From: DASSUW01 sp963844205
Lineage (GTDB): Bacteria > Actinomycetota > Thermoleophilia > Solirubrobacterales > Solirubrobacteraceae
Length of the DNA: 64,000 bases
NCBI GenBank assembly: GCA_963844205.1
Contig: CAWJNK010000014.1
Location: 1,426,001-1,490,000 of the forward strand
Reading direction: 5' to 3'
Shown here: positions 1 to 8,994 of the stretch, piece by piece
How positions within the stretch are numbered: the stretch's first letter is position 1
How the letters are laid out: each line of letters begins with the position of its first letter
Made by a program: the position numbers and the translations under genes
Notes under the pieces: model-generated
The model's input: only the letters and a program-made list of their open reading frames with translations
What the model was told of the DNA's origin: nothing
The model's database searches: none

Positions 1-62
1 GCCCACGCGGGCGCTGCGAACGTCAGGGCGCCGGCGACCGCCAGCGCCAGGATCCTCTTCAC
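1..62 (-). CDS. N-terminus of an exported protein (cut by window edge)
   Basis: Reading leftwards from a GTG at 62-60, the frame encodes MKRILALAVAGALTF followed by AAPAWA. This is a textbook Sec signal peptide: two basic residues, a hydrophobic core and an AxA-type cleavage site. A purine-rich GGGGGGAATGGA lies directly before the GTG and can serve as ribosome binding site. Only about 20 codons are visible, so the mature protein and its function are unknown. It is transcribed divergently from the caspase-like gene at 189. Confidence 0.6.
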   Translation of the reverse strand, partial: MKRILALAVAGALTFAAPAW

Positions 63-188
63 TCCATTCCCCCCTCTACGTCGTGGCCGCGCTCTGTCCG
101 CGGCGCGATCCGCGGACCCTCCCCGAAAGCGAGCAGTCCCGTCAAGGCTTGCCTGCCCGCCGGGGCGTGTGGGACGGTTGGCACGCGC

Positions 189-1868
189 ATGTCCGGCCGC
201 TACGCGCTGATCGTCGCCACCGACACCTACGAGGACCCGAAGCTCCGCCAGCTCAGGACCCCGGCGCTGGACGCCGACTCGCTCGCCGGGGTGCTCCGCG
301 ACGATGCGATCGGCGGCTTCGACGTCGACCTCTCGGTCAACGAGCCCGAGCACCGGCTGCGGCGCCGGATCGCCACGTTCTTCGGCGACCGCCTGCGTGA
401 GGACCTCCTGCTCCTGCACTTCTCGTGCCACGGCGTGAAGGACGACAGCGGCCAGCTCTACTTCGCGGCCGCGGACACCGCCGTGGCGCAGCTCGACGCC
501 TCCGCGGTCTCGGCCGAGTTCCTCAGCCGGCAGATGAGCCGCAGCCGGTCGCAGAAGATCGTTGTCCTGCTCGATTGCTGCTACAGCGGCGCGATCGCGC
601 GAGGGCTGCGCTTCCGCGGGGGCGACAAGATCGACGTCGACGAGAACCTCGGCGGGACGGGGCGGGTGATCATGACGGCGTCGAGCGCGATGGAGTACGC
701 GTTCGAGGGCGACGAGCTGTCCGGCGAGGGGCAGCCCTCCGTGTTCACCAGCGCGGTGGTCAAGGGACTCCAGACCGGCGAGGCGGATCGCGACCAGGAC
801 CACCGGATCTCCGTCCGGGAGCTGTACGAGTACGTGTGCGACGAGGTTCAGGAGATCACGCCGAACCAGCGGCCGAACCTGCTGAGCCACCTCGAGGGCG
901 AGCTCTACATCGCGCGCAGCTCGTTCGTCGCGCCGGTGGCGCCCGGCGAGCTCGCGCCCGAGCTGCATGCGGCGCTCGAGAACGGGCTGCCGACCGTGCG
1001 CGCAGGCGCCGTGGCCGAGCTCGCCCGGCTGCTCGCGGGCAGCGACCGCGCGATGGCCGAGGCCGCGCGCCTCGCGTTGACCGACCTCGTCGACGACGAC
1101 AGCCGCCGCGTGTCGCAGGCCGCCGAGCGGGCGCTCGCCGAGGACACCGTCCCCGTGGCTGCGGTGACGGCGGTCGAGCCGCCCGAGGTCGCCGGCCCGG
1201 CCCCGGCGGCGCCGGCCGAGGTCGCGCCCCCTGAGGTCAGCGGCCCAGCTCCGTCGGCGCCCGCGCGGGAGCCGGCCACGCGCCGTTCGAGGCTTCCGGC
1301 GTGGCTCCGCCTGTGGCTGGCGGCGGTCGGCGCGGCGCTGCTCGTGCTCACCGCCCTCTGGCTCCCGGCCCGCGGAATCAGCGGGGCAAGCGTGCCGCTC
1401 GACATCCTGCGCTGCGGCCTGCTCGGGGCCGCGATGGCGGCGGCCGTCGTAGCGGCGACGCGCGGCCGCCGGCGCGCCGTGGCGCTCGCCGCGCTCGTCG
1501 GCCTCGCCGCGGCCGTGGCCGCTCCGCTCACGATTGCCTACGACGACCTGGAGGGCGTCGTCCCGATCGCCCAGTTCGCGCTGATCGGCTCGGCGGCCGC
1601 GCTCGGCGCGGCGTTCACGCTCGGGGGGAAGGCTGCCGCCCGGGTCGCGGTGGCCGGCCTCGCCGGCGGCGCGGTCGGCGGCGCGATCGGCCTGACGCCC
1701 GGCGGGCGGGACCTGTACGAGGTCATCTCCGGCTACGACGAGTACGACGTCTGGCGCACGCAGCTCGGGTACTTCAAGTGGATCTTGCCGCAGCTCGCCG
1801 CCTGCGCGGTCATCGCGCTCGCCGTCGCGCTCGCGCGACTTCGCGTCACCCGCGCGACACCCGGGTAG
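189..1868 (+). CDS. Caspase-like (C14) protease with C-terminal membrane domain
   Basis: The N-terminal ~250 residues form a caspase/metacaspase p20-like domain. It starts with the strand YALIVATDTY; the catalytic His is in HFSCHG (His81) and the nucleophilic Cys is in LLDCCYSG (Cys131). A helical repeat stretch (~residues 255-320, HEAT-like in spacing) and a Pro/Ala-rich linker (~325-365) follow. The last ~190 residues contain several hydrophobic segments, the first around 370-395, so the enzyme is probably anchored with the protease domain in the cytoplasm. Both catalytic residues are present. Bacterial caspase-like proteins of this build occur in signalling and in suicide-type defence, but no partner gene adjoins, so the role is open. 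The ATG at 189 directly begins the conserved first strand. Confidence 0.8.
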   Translation: MSGRYALIVATDTYEDPKLRQLRTPALDADSLAGVLRDDAIGGFDVDLSVNEPEHRLRRRIATFFGDRLREDLLLLHFSCHGVKDDSGQLYFAAADTAVAQLDASAVSAEFLSRQMSRSRSQKIVVLLDCCYSGAIARGLRFRGGDKIDVDENLGGTGRVIMTASSAMEYAFEGDELSGEGQPSVFTSAVVKGLQTGEADRDQDHRISVRELYEYVCDEVQEITPNQRPNLLSHLEGELYIARSSFVAPVAPGELAPELHAALENGLPTVRAGAVAELARLLAGSDRAMAEAARLALTDLVDDDSRRVSQAAERALAEDTVPVAAVTAVEPPEVAGPAPAAPAEVAPPEVSGPAPSAPAREPATRRSRLPAWLRLWLAAVGAALLVLTALWLPARGISGASVPLDILRCGLLGAAMAAAVVAATRGRRRAVALAALVGLAAAVAAPLTIAYDDLEGVVPIAQFALIGSAAALGAAFTLGGKAAARVAVAGLAGGAVGGAIGLTPGGRDLYEVISGYDEYDVWRTQLGYFKWILPQLAACAVIALAVALARLRVTRATPG

Positions 1869-1871
1869 CCT
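1866..1871 (+). promoter_or_regulatory. -10 box (TAGCCT) for the ppx gene, leaderless type
   Basis: TAGCCT lies 10 nt upstream of the ATG at 1882 and no Shine-Dalgarno sequence is present. It overlaps the stop codon of the caspase-like gene. Transcription starting 6-9 nt downstream would give a leaderless mRNA. Confidence 0.45.
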
Positions 1872-1881
1872 CCCGGACGCG

Positions 1882-3411
1882 ATGACCGAGAAGCGGCTCG
1901 CGGTGATCGACCTCGGGTCGAACTCGTTCCGCCTCGTGGAGTTCACGTGGGTGCCCGACCAGTGGTGGAAGCGCACCGACGAGATCCACGAGGCCGTCCG
2001 CATCGGCGAAGGGCTGGAGGAGGCCGGCGTGCTGGCGCCGGAGCCGATGGAGCGGGCGCTGGAGACCGTCGAGCTGTACGCGCATTTCTGCCGCGCCACC
2101 GGGATCGAGGACGTGCGGGCGGTCGCCACCTCGGCGATCCGCGACGCCACCAACCGCGACGAGTTCCTCCGCCGCGCGGCGCTCGACGTGCAGGTGCTGA
2201 CCACCGAGGAGGAGGCGTTCTACGGGTACCTGGCGGCGGTCAACTCGACGCGACTCGTCGACGGCCTCGCGCTCGACCTCGGCGGCGGCTCGATGCAGCT
2301 CACCCGTGTCGAGGACCGCAAGGCGATCGACATGCGCTCGTGGCCGCTCGGCGCCGTCCGCATGACCGAGCGCTTCCTCGCGCGCGAGAACGTCAAGCCC
2401 AAGCACGTGAAGGCGCTCCGCTCGCACGTCGCCGAGGCGCTCCAGGACGCGCCGTGGCTCGATGACGGCGGCGCGCTGGCCGGCATCGGCGGCACGGTCC
2501 GCAACCTCGCGGCCGCGGCCGAGCTGGCGGAGGAGCTGCCCTCGTTCAGCGTCCAGGGCTTCCCGCTGCGCAGGGAGGTGCTCGACGAGCTGGTCGACCG
2601 CTTCGCCGGGATGACGCCCGCCGAGCGGGCCGAGGTGCCGGGCATCAAGCCCGAGCGCGGCGACCTGATCCTGGCCGGCGCGGTCGTCGTGCAGTCGGTG
2701 ATGGAAGCCGGCGGGTTCGACTGCATGGAGGTCACTGAGGCGGGCCTGCGCGAGGGCGTCTTCTTCGCCTCGCTGCTCGACGGCCGCTACCCGCCCCTGA
2801 TCGGGAACGTCCGCGAGCATTCGGTGCGCAACCTCGCGGCGCAGTACGACGCCGACCGCGCGCACACCGAGCACGTCGCCGGCCTGGCGCTGGCGATGTG
2901 GGACGAGCTCGGCAGCGGCGACCCCGAGGAGCGCGAGCTGCTGTGGGCGGCCGCGATGCTGCACGACATCGGCACCGCCGTCGACTACGACGACCACCAC
3001 AAGCACTCGCGCTACCTGATCCTCAACGCCGGCCTGCCCGGCTTCTCGCCGCGCGAGACCGCGCTGATCGGTCAGATGGCCCGGTACCACCGCAAGGGCA
3101 CGCCGACGCTCGGCCAGTTCTCGGCGCTCGGCTGCAAGGGCGACGACGCGCTCCTGACCCGCTGCGCCGCCGTCCTGCGGCTCGCCGAGCAGCTCGAGCG
3201 CTCGCGCGACCAGGCGGTCGACCGGGTCGACGTGCAGGTGCACGACGGGCGCGTGACGCTGCGCCTCGAGGCGCACGAGGACGTCTCGATCGCGCGCTGG
3301 GCGGCGCAGAAGGAGCAGGACGTGTTCCGGAAGGCGTTCGGGCGCGACCTGGAGGTCAGCGAGGGCCGGTCGTCTCCGAAGGCGAGACCGTCACCAGCTC
3401 GCGCTCGCTGA
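1882..3411 (+). CDS. ppx: Ppx/GppA family exopolyphosphatase / guanosine pentaphosphatase
   Basis: Hydrolyses terminal phosphate from polyphosphate or pppGpp (established for the family). The actin-like ATPase fold is evident: the first phosphate loop LAVIDLGSNSFRLV at the N-terminus and the second, LALDLGGGSMQL, near residue 133. From about residue 310 a C-terminal HD-type helical domain carries AAMLHDIGTAVDYDDHHKHS. The 509-residue length is normal for two-domain Ppx enzymes. The gene starts 13 nt after the caspase-like gene but has its own -10 box. Its 3' end overlaps the convergent small gene at 3356-3682 by 56 bp. The last ~20 residues are Arg/Pro-rich and unconserved, as expected from that overlap. 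Confidence 0.92.
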   Translation: MTEKRLAVIDLGSNSFRLVEFTWVPDQWWKRTDEIHEAVRIGEGLEEAGVLAPEPMERALETVELYAHFCRATGIEDVRAVATSAIRDATNRDEFLRRAALDVQVLTTEEEAFYGYLAAVNSTRLVDGLALDLGGGSMQLTRVEDRKAIDMRSWPLGAVRMTERFLARENVKPKHVKALRSHVAEALQDAPWLDDGGALAGIGGTVRNLAAAAELAEELPSFSVQGFPLRREVLDELVDRFAGMTPAERAEVPGIKPERGDLILAGAVVVQSVMEAGGFDCMEVTEAGLREGVFFASLLDGRYPPLIGNVREHSVRNLAAQYDADRAHTEHVAGLALAMWDELGSGDPEERELLWAAAMLHDIGTAVDYDDHHKHSRYLILNAGLPGFSPRETALIGQMARYHRKGTPTLGQFSALGCKGDDALLTRCAAVLRLAEQLERSRDQAVDRVDVQVHDGRVTLRLEAHEDVSIARWAAQKEQDVFRKAFGRDLEVSEGRSSPKARPSPARAR

Positions 3412-3682
3412 CGGCCTCGACGACCTCCTCCTCGGCGGTCTCCTTGCCGCCGTCCGGCTCCGCGTCGCACGTCACGCGCATCATCCCGGTGCCGACCTTC
3501 TCGTCGCCGACGACCGTGAGGCCGCAGATGACGTCGCCCGCGTCCCAGCCGATCCGCTCGAGGTCGAACCAGTTGAGGTGGACCTGGTTGGCCTTGCCGC
3601 CCCACGGGCACGTCTTGTCGTGGACTTCCCTGGCCTTGCAGACGGCCTGCATGTTCTTCGCGGAGGCGTCGAGGTTCGGCAC
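3356..3682 (-). CDS. Small Cys-containing protein of unknown function
   Basis: A 108-codon frame with protein-like composition (KANQVHLNWFDLERIGWDAG and a Glu-rich C-terminus), unlike the Arg/Pro-rich shadows around it. Four cysteines are present (AVCKA, KTCPW, VICGL, RVTCD), compatible with two disulfides or a metal site, but no signal peptide is seen. A GTG at 3682 is chosen because GGGAGG lies upstream, though about 14 nt away. An ATG at 3652 is the alternative and has no ribosome binding site. The gene is divergent from the Nudix gene (28-bp gap) and convergent with ppx. No family recognised. Confidence 0.5.
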   Translation of the reverse strand: MPNLDASAKNMQAVCKAREVHDKTCPWGGKANQVHLNWFDLERIGWDAGDVICGLTVVGDEKVGTGMMRVTCDAEPDGGKETAEEEVVEAVSERELVTVSPSETTGPR

Positions 3683-3709
3683 CAGCCGAAGGGTACCCTC
3701 CCGGTTTCG

Positions 3710-4357
3710 GTGTCCTTCCCGCCCGGCATCCTCGCGCGTGGCCCCTGGCAGCGTGGCCAGGTGGCCGTCCACTGGCGCAAGGACACGTTCGAGCCCGACG
3801 CCGACCAGAACGCCGAGGCCGACCGGGCGATCGCCGAGCTCGAGGACCGCGGCTCGCCGGCGCACGACGGCCTCGCCGCGCGGCTGTGCTCGTTCGAGGC
3901 CGGCGAGGACGCGCTGCGCCTCGAGCTGCAGCCGATGCGCTGGTCGCTGCGGCTGGGCGACGACGCCGACGCCTCGCTGTCGGTCCTGTGCGTGGCGCGC
4001 GACGCCGAGGGCCGCTGGCTCGCCGGCCGCCGCGCGCCGTGGGTGGCGACGTGGGCCGGCCGCTGGGCGCTCGGCGCCGGCGGCTCGGTCGAGGTCGGCG
4101 AGGACCCCGTCGAGGCGCTGACGCGCGAGCTCGAGGAGGAGTGGTCGGTCCGGCCCGAGCGGCTCTCGGTCGAGGCGCTGGTCTCCCTTCCGACCGGGCT
4201 CGTCATGCTCGTCGGCCAAGCTTGGCTGCCCGAGGGCGCCGAAGTGGAGCGCGACGCCGAGCACGACGCCCATGCCTGGTGGCCCTCCGAGCCCGCCGAG
4301 TGGCCCGGCGAGGCCGACCCCGTGCTGCGTCGCATGGCCACGCTGCTCTCGCCGTGA
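3710..4357 (+). CDS. Nudix hydrolase
   Basis: 215 residues from a GTG start. A Nudix box runs from about residue 125 to 147: Gly, five residues, Glu, seven residues, then RELEEEWSV. The usual Gly near the end of the motif is Ser here; the catalytic RExxEE glutamates are intact. Nudix enzymes hydrolyse nucleoside diphosphates linked to another group; the substrate cannot be read from the sequence. The N-terminal ~85 residues form an extra domain. The gene ends in a GTGA overlap with the next small membrane-protein gene, so the two are probably translated together. The frame continues upstream to 3578, but that part overlaps the divergent gene and looks non-coding. Confidence 0.8.
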   Translation: MSFPPGILARGPWQRGQVAVHWRKDTFEPDADQNAEADRAIAELEDRGSPAHDGLAARLCSFEAGEDALRLELQPMRWSLRLGDDADASLSVLCVARDAEGRWLAGRRAPWVATWAGRWALGAGGSVEVGEDPVEALTRELEEEWSVRPERLSVEALVSLPTGLVMLVGQAWLPEGAEVERDAEHDAHAWWPSEPAEWPGEADPVLRRMATLLSP

Positions 4358-4638
4358 TCACGTTCAACCGCCTCAAGTACCTCTCCTTCACGCACTCGGC
4401 GATCTACCTGTCGCTGCTCGCCGTTTGGCTCTCCGACGGGCCGGAGGGCCTGCGGATGGTGCTCGGGTGGGCCCACGGGATCGGCTGGATCGTGATGTCG
4501 GTGCTCTGCATCGTCGCCGTACGGCTGCGGGTGATCCCGCTCTGGCTGGCGGTGATGGTCGCGGTCGTCGGCGGCGTGGGCCCGTTCGCCGGGAGCATCT
4601 CGTTCGTCGTCTGTGAGAGACGCGCTGCACCCGCCTGA
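4354..4638 (+). CDS. DUF3817-like small integral membrane protein
   Basis: 94 residues, GTG start overlapping the Nudix stop codon (GTGA). Three hydrophobic segments are visible (YLSLLAVWLS; IGWIVMSVLCIVAVRL; LAVMVAVVGGVGPFAGS), with a GWAHGIGW motif between the first two that resembles the conserved His-Gly of DUF3817 proteins. Function unknown. Translational coupling to the Nudix hydrolase suggests co-expression rather than a proven functional link. Confidence 0.65.
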   Translation: MITFNRLKYLSFTHSAIYLSLLAVWLSDGPEGLRMVLGWAHGIGWIVMSVLCIVAVRLRVIPLWLAVMVAVVGGVGPFAGSISFVVCERRAAPA

Positions 4639-4656
4639 CGCCTCCCGTTAACGCGG

Positions 4657-4662
4657 TATGGT
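4657..4662 (+). promoter_or_regulatory. -10 box (TATGGT) for the 2-oxoglutarate dehydrogenase gene
   Basis: TATGGT lies 12 nt before the ATG at 4675 in a 36-bp spacer without a Shine-Dalgarno sequence, implying a very short or absent leader. Confidence 0.4.
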
Positions 4663-4674
4663 CTAAAGCCAGCG

Positions 4675-7600
4675 ATGGCGGTCAACACGACGGTGGAAGT
4701 GACCATGCCAGCGATGGGTGACTCGGTATCCGAGGGCACCGTGCTGGAGTGGCATAAGCAAGAAGGCGATCAGGTCTCCGAAGACGAGGTCCTGGTCGAG
4801 ATCTCCACCGACAAGGTCGACGCCGAGGTCACCGCCCCCGCGGACGGGACCGTCGTGAAGGTGCACGCCGCCGAGGGCGACACCGTCAGCGTCGGCGCCG
4901 TGCTCGCCGAGATCATGCCGGGCGACAACGGCGGCCCACCCGCTCCGGCGCCAGAAGCCGAGCCCTCCGAGGGCGAAACCCTCGACATCGTCATGCCGGC
5001 GATGGGCGAGTCCGTCTCCGAGGGCACGATCCTCGAATGGGCCAAGCAGCCCGGCGAGGATGTCGAGGAGGACGAGACGATCGTCGAGATCTCGACCGAC
5101 AAGGTCGACGCCGAGGTTCCCGCGCCGGCCTCGGGAACGATCGAGGAGATCCTCGCTCAGGCCGGCGACACGGTGACCGTCGGGCAGGTCATCGCCCGCA
5201 TGACCACGTCGAATGGCGCGACCGCGGCGAAGGCACCGGAGGCGCCACGGCCGCAGGCCAGCGCGCCGCCGAAGATCCCGGACGCGATCAAGGTCACGCC
5301 GGTGGCCGCTCGGGTGGCCGATGCGCTCGGCGTCGATCTCTCGAGGATCCACGGCTCGGGCCCCGCCGGGCGGATCTCGAAGGCCGACGTCCTCGCCGCC
5401 GAGAACGGCGCGCCGGCCGCCGCGGAGGAGGCCAAGCTCCTCAAGGGCGCGAGCGCGATGCTCGCGCGGTACATGGACGAGTCGCGGGCGATCCCGACCG
5501 CCACCTCGTTCCGCACGATCACCGTCACCACGCTCGACGCCCGCCGCAAGCAGCTCAAGGAGGCGGGTCAGCGCGTCTCCTTCACGCACCTGATCGCCTA
5601 CGCGGTCGCGCGCGCGGCGACCGAGCAGATGCCGGTGATGGCGCGCGCGTTCACGGAGATCGACGGCAAGCCGCACGTGCTCGACGCGGGCGCCGTCAAC
5701 CTCGGGATCGCGGTCGACGTCGAGCGCAAGGACGGCGGCCGCACGCTGATGGTCCCGGTGATCCGCGACGCCGGCCGCCTCTCGTTTCCCGAGTTCCTCG
5801 ACGCGTTCAACGACCTCATCGCGCGGGCGCGCGACAACACGCTGACCGCCGACGACCTCCAGGGCGCCAACCTCTCGCTCACCAACCCGGGCGGCATCGG
5901 CACGATCGCCTCGGTCCCGCGGCTGATGAAGGGCCAGGGCACGATCGTCGCCACCGGCGCGATCGGCGTCCCGCCCGGCATGGCGAACGTCGCGGGCGCC
6001 GAGAAGGTGATGACGATGACGTCGACGTACGACCATCGCATCATCCAGGGCGCCGAGTCCGGCCAGTTCCTGCAGGTCGTCGAGCAGTACCTGCAGGGCG
6101 AGCACGGCTTCTACGAGCAGGTCTTCTCCGACCTCGACGTCGCGCTCGGCGAGCCGCCGCAGGTCAGGGTCGCCCCAGCGCCGGCCGCGGCCCCCGCCGC
6201 CGAGCCGGCCGCCGCCCCGAGCGAGGAGCTGCTGCAGGCCGTCCAGGCCGCGACGTCGCTGATCAAGGCCCACCGCACGCACGGGCACCTCGCGGCGCGG
6301 CTCGACCCGCTCGGGTCAGAGCCCGAGGGCGACCCGGCGCTCGACCCCGAGCCGCTCAACCTCACCGACGAGATCATGCAGCAGATCCCGGCCAAGATCC
6401 TGCGCACCTACGTGCCGGGGGCCACGCTGGCCGACGCGCTGCCCCACCTGCACGAGACCTACTGCGGCACGATCGCCTACGAGATCGAGCACATCGCGTC
6501 CCACCGCCAGCGCATGTGGCTGCGGGAGAAGATCGAGTCCGGCGCCTTCCGCGCGCCGCTGTCCGGCGACGAGCGGCGCAAGCTGCTGCGGCGGCTGACC
6601 CAGGTGGACTCGCTCGAGCGCTTCATGCACAAGGCCTACCTGGGCCAGAAGCAGTTCTCGATCGAGGGCCTGGACATGACCGTCCCGATGCTCGACGAGA
6701 TGATCCAGCTGTCCGCCGCCGCGGGCGCGCGCGAGGTCGTGCTCGGCATGGCGCACCGCGGCCGCCTCAACGTGCTGGCCCACAACCTCGGGCGCGCGTA
6801 CGAGACGATCTTCCGCGAGTTCGAGGGCGCGTCCTCGATCGAGGCGGTGACCACGATCCCGCAGGGCGGCACCGGCGACGTCAAGTACCACCACGGCGCC
6901 CAGGGCACCTACCAGCTCGACGGCGACGGCTCGGTGATCGTGCGGCTGGAGTCCAACCCGAGCCACCTCGAGTACGTCTCGCCGGTGGTCGAGGGCGCAA
7001 CGCGCGCGATTCAGACGTCGCGCAAGGGCTCGCACGCGTCACTGGACACGAACGCCGCGATCCCGATCATCCTGCACGGCGACGCCGCTATGCCGGGCCA
7101 GGGCGTGGTGTCGGAGACCCTGAACCTGCAGGCGCTCGACGGCTACACCGTCGGCGGCACGCTGCACATCATCCAGAACAACCAGGTGGGCTTCACCACC
7201 GACCCGGACGACTCGCGCTCCACCCGGTGGGCGTCGGATATCGCGAAGGGCTTCGACGTCCCGATCATCCACGTCAACGCCGACGACGTGGAGGCCTGCG
7301 TGTCGGCGGTCCGGCTCGCGTTCGCGTTCCGCCAGGAGTTCGGCCACGACGTGATGATCGACCTCATCGGCTACCGCCGCTTCGGCCACAACGAAGGCGA
7401 CGAGCCGGCGTACACGCAGCCGGAGATGGCGGCGATCATCAAGAAGAAGACGCCGGCGCGCGACCTCTTCGCCGCACAGCTCGTCGAGCAGGGCGTGATG
7501 ACGCAGGAGGAGACCGACGCGCTGGCGCAGGAGATCTGGGACTCGCTGTCGCGCCGGCACAAGGCGCTCAAGGACGACCTGTCCGGCGCCGGCGCCGAGC

Positions 7601-8853
7601 AGCCGACCGGCGGGTACGAGCTCGACCGCTCGCCCTCGCCCGAGGTCAAGACCGCGGTCGACGCCGGCATGCTGCGCGAGCTCAACGACGCGCTCCTGAC
7701 CGTCCCTGAGGGCTTCACGATCCACCCGAAGCTCGTCAAGCAGCTCGAGCGGCGGCGCGAGACCGTCGGCCCGGACGGCGGGATCGACTGGGCCCACGCC
7801 GAGGCGCTGGCGTTCGCGTCGCTGCTTTCGGAGGGCACGCCGGTGCGCCTCACCGGCCAGGACTCCGAGCGCGGCACGTTCTCGCAGCGCCACCTCGTGT
7901 TCCACGACGCCAAGACCGGCCAGCGGATCTCCCCGATCCAGAGCCTGCCGACCGCGAACGCGCCGATGGAGCTGCACAACTCGCCGCTGTCGGAGATCGC
8001 CTGTCTCGGCTTCGAGTACGGCTACTCGATGGAGGCGCCGGAGACGCTCGTGCTGTGGGAGGCCCAGTTCGGCGACTTCGTCAACTCGGCGCAGGTGATC
8101 ATCGACCAGTTCATCGTGTCCGCACTGTCGAAGTGGGGGCAGACCACGCGGCTCACGCTGCTGCTCCCGCACGGCTACGAGGGCTCCGGCCCAGAGCACT
8201 CCTCGGCCCGGCTGGAGCGGTTCCTGATCCTGGCCGCCGAGGGCAACATCCGCGTGGCGAACCTCACGACGCCGGCGCAGTACTTCCACCTGCTGCGACG
8301 TCAGGCGCGGGTCGCCAAGCAGCGGCCGCTGGTGATCATGACCCCGAAGTCGCTGCTGCGGATGCCGCAGGCGACGTCGCGGCTCGAGCACCTCGCCGAC
8401 TCGCGCTTCTTCCCCGTGCTGTCCGAGCCGCGGATCGACGAGGAGAAGGTCACCCGCCTCGTGCTCTGCACCGGCAAGATCTACTACGACCTCAAGGGCC
8501 ACGCGACGCGTGAGAACAACGAGGGCGTGGCGATCTCGCGCGTCGAGCTGCTGTACCCGTTCCCGCAGCAGCAGATCCTCGACGAGGTGAACCGCTACCC
8601 GAACCTGCGCGAGGTTGCGTGGGTCCAGGAGGAGCCGCGCAACATGGGCGCGCGCGCCCACATGTCGCCCCGGATGCTGCACATCCTGCCGTCGCATCTC
8701 GAGTTCGGCTACGTCGGCCGGCCCGAGCGCGCGTCGCCGGGCGAGGGCTACCCGGCCGCCCACACCGTCGAGCAGAATCGCATCATCCGCACGGCGCTCG
8801 AAGTCTCGACGCCGATCTCGGTGAACCCGGTGAAGATGCCGGGAGAGCGGTAG
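4675..8853 (+). CDS. kgd: Multifunctional 2-oxoglutarate dehydrogenase: two lipoyl domains + PSBD + E2 + E1 in one chain
   Basis: A 1392-residue fusion for the TCA-cycle step 2-oxoglutarate to succinyl-CoA. Domains in order: lipoyl domain 1 (~1-80, lipoyl Lys47 in ISTDKVDA), lipoyl domain 2 (~103-178, Lys143 in the same motif), peripheral subunit-binding domain (~205-241), E2-type acyltransferase core (~255-490) and thiamine-diphosphate E1 (~515-1392). E1 landmarks are VLGMAHRGRLNVL, VKYHHGAQG, GDAAMPGQGVVSETL and NNQVGFTTDP. The E2 active-site motif reads YDHRIIQG (His454), as in actinobacterial OdhA/KGD, rather than DHRxxDG. Mycobacterial and corynebacterial KGD/OdhA lack the N-terminal lipoyl domains (family knowledge), so this version carries its own swinging arms. 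Very long minus-strand frames here are GC shadows. Confidence 0.93.
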   Translation: MAVNTTVEVTMPAMGDSVSEGTVLEWHKQEGDQVSEDEVLVEISTDKVDAEVTAPADGTVVKVHAAEGDTVSVGAVLAEIMPGDNGGPPAPAPEAEPSEGETLDIVMPAMGESVSEGTILEWAKQPGEDVEEDETIVEISTDKVDAEVPAPASGTIEEILAQAGDTVTVGQVIARMTTSNGATAAKAPEAPRPQASAPPKIPDAIKVTPVAARVADALGVDLSRIHGSGPAGRISKADVLAAENGAPAAAEEAKLLKGASAMLARYMDESRAIPTATSFRTITVTTLDARRKQLKEAGQRVSFTHLIAYAVARAATEQMPVMARAFTEIDGKPHVLDAGAVNLGIAVDVERKDGGRTLMVPVIRDAGRLSFPEFLDAFNDLIARARDNTLTADDLQGANLSLTNPGGIGTIASVPRLMKGQGTIVATGAIGVPPGMANVAGAEKVMTMTSTYDHRIIQGAESGQFLQVVEQYLQGEHGFYEQVFSDLDVALGEPPQVRVAPAPAAAPAAEPAAAPSEELLQAVQAATSLIKAHRTHGHLAARLDPLGSEPEGDPALDPEPLNLTDEIMQQIPAKILRTYVPGATLADALPHLHETYCGTIAYEIEHIASHRQRMWLREKIESGAFRAPLSGDERRKLLRRLTQVDSLERFMHKAYLGQKQFSIEGLDMTVPMLDEMIQLSAAAGAREVVLGMAHRGRLNVLAHNLGRAYETIFREFEGASSIEAVTTIPQGGTGDVKYHHGAQGTYQLDGDGSVIVRLESNPSHLEYVSPVVEGATRAIQTSRKGSHASLDTNAAIPIILHGDAAMPGQGVVSETLNLQALDGYTVGGTLHIIQNNQVGFTTDPDDSRSTRWASDIAKGFDVPIIHVNADDVEACVSAVRLAFAFRQEFGHDVMIDLIGYRRFGHNEGDEPAYTQPEMAAIIKKKTPARDLFAAQLVEQGVMTQEETDALAQEIWDSLSRRHKALKDDLSGAGAEQPTGGYELDRSPSPEVKTAVDAGMLRELNDALLTVPEGFTIHPKLVKQLERRRETVGPDGGIDWAHAEALAFASLLSEGTPVRLTGQDSERGTFSQRHLVFHDAKTGQRISPIQSLPTANAPMELHNSPLSEIACLGFEYGYSMEAPETLVLWEAQFGDFVNSAQVIIDQFIVSALSKWGQTTRLTLLLPHGYEGSGPEHSSARLERFLILAAEGNIRVANLTTPAQYFHLLRRQARVAKQRPLVIMTPKSLLRMPQATSRLEHLADSRFFPVLSEPRIDEEKVTRLVLCTGKIYYDLKGHATRENNEGVAISRVELLYPFPQQQILDEVNRYPNLREVAWVQEEPRNMGARAHMSPRMLHILPSHLEFGYVGRPERASPGEGYPAAHTVEQNRIIRTALEVSTPISVNPVKMPGER

Positions 8854-8994
8854 CAACCGAACGATTTTGAGGTTGACGAGGGCTCGGCCATCCGTGCCCG
8901 ATCGCCGGGAAACGGTCGTTCCGCCTTCGTCCGGCGCCGGGTCAGGCAGGTGACGGGAGCGCAACTCGGTGTCGGCCGGGTTGTCGGTTCCTGC

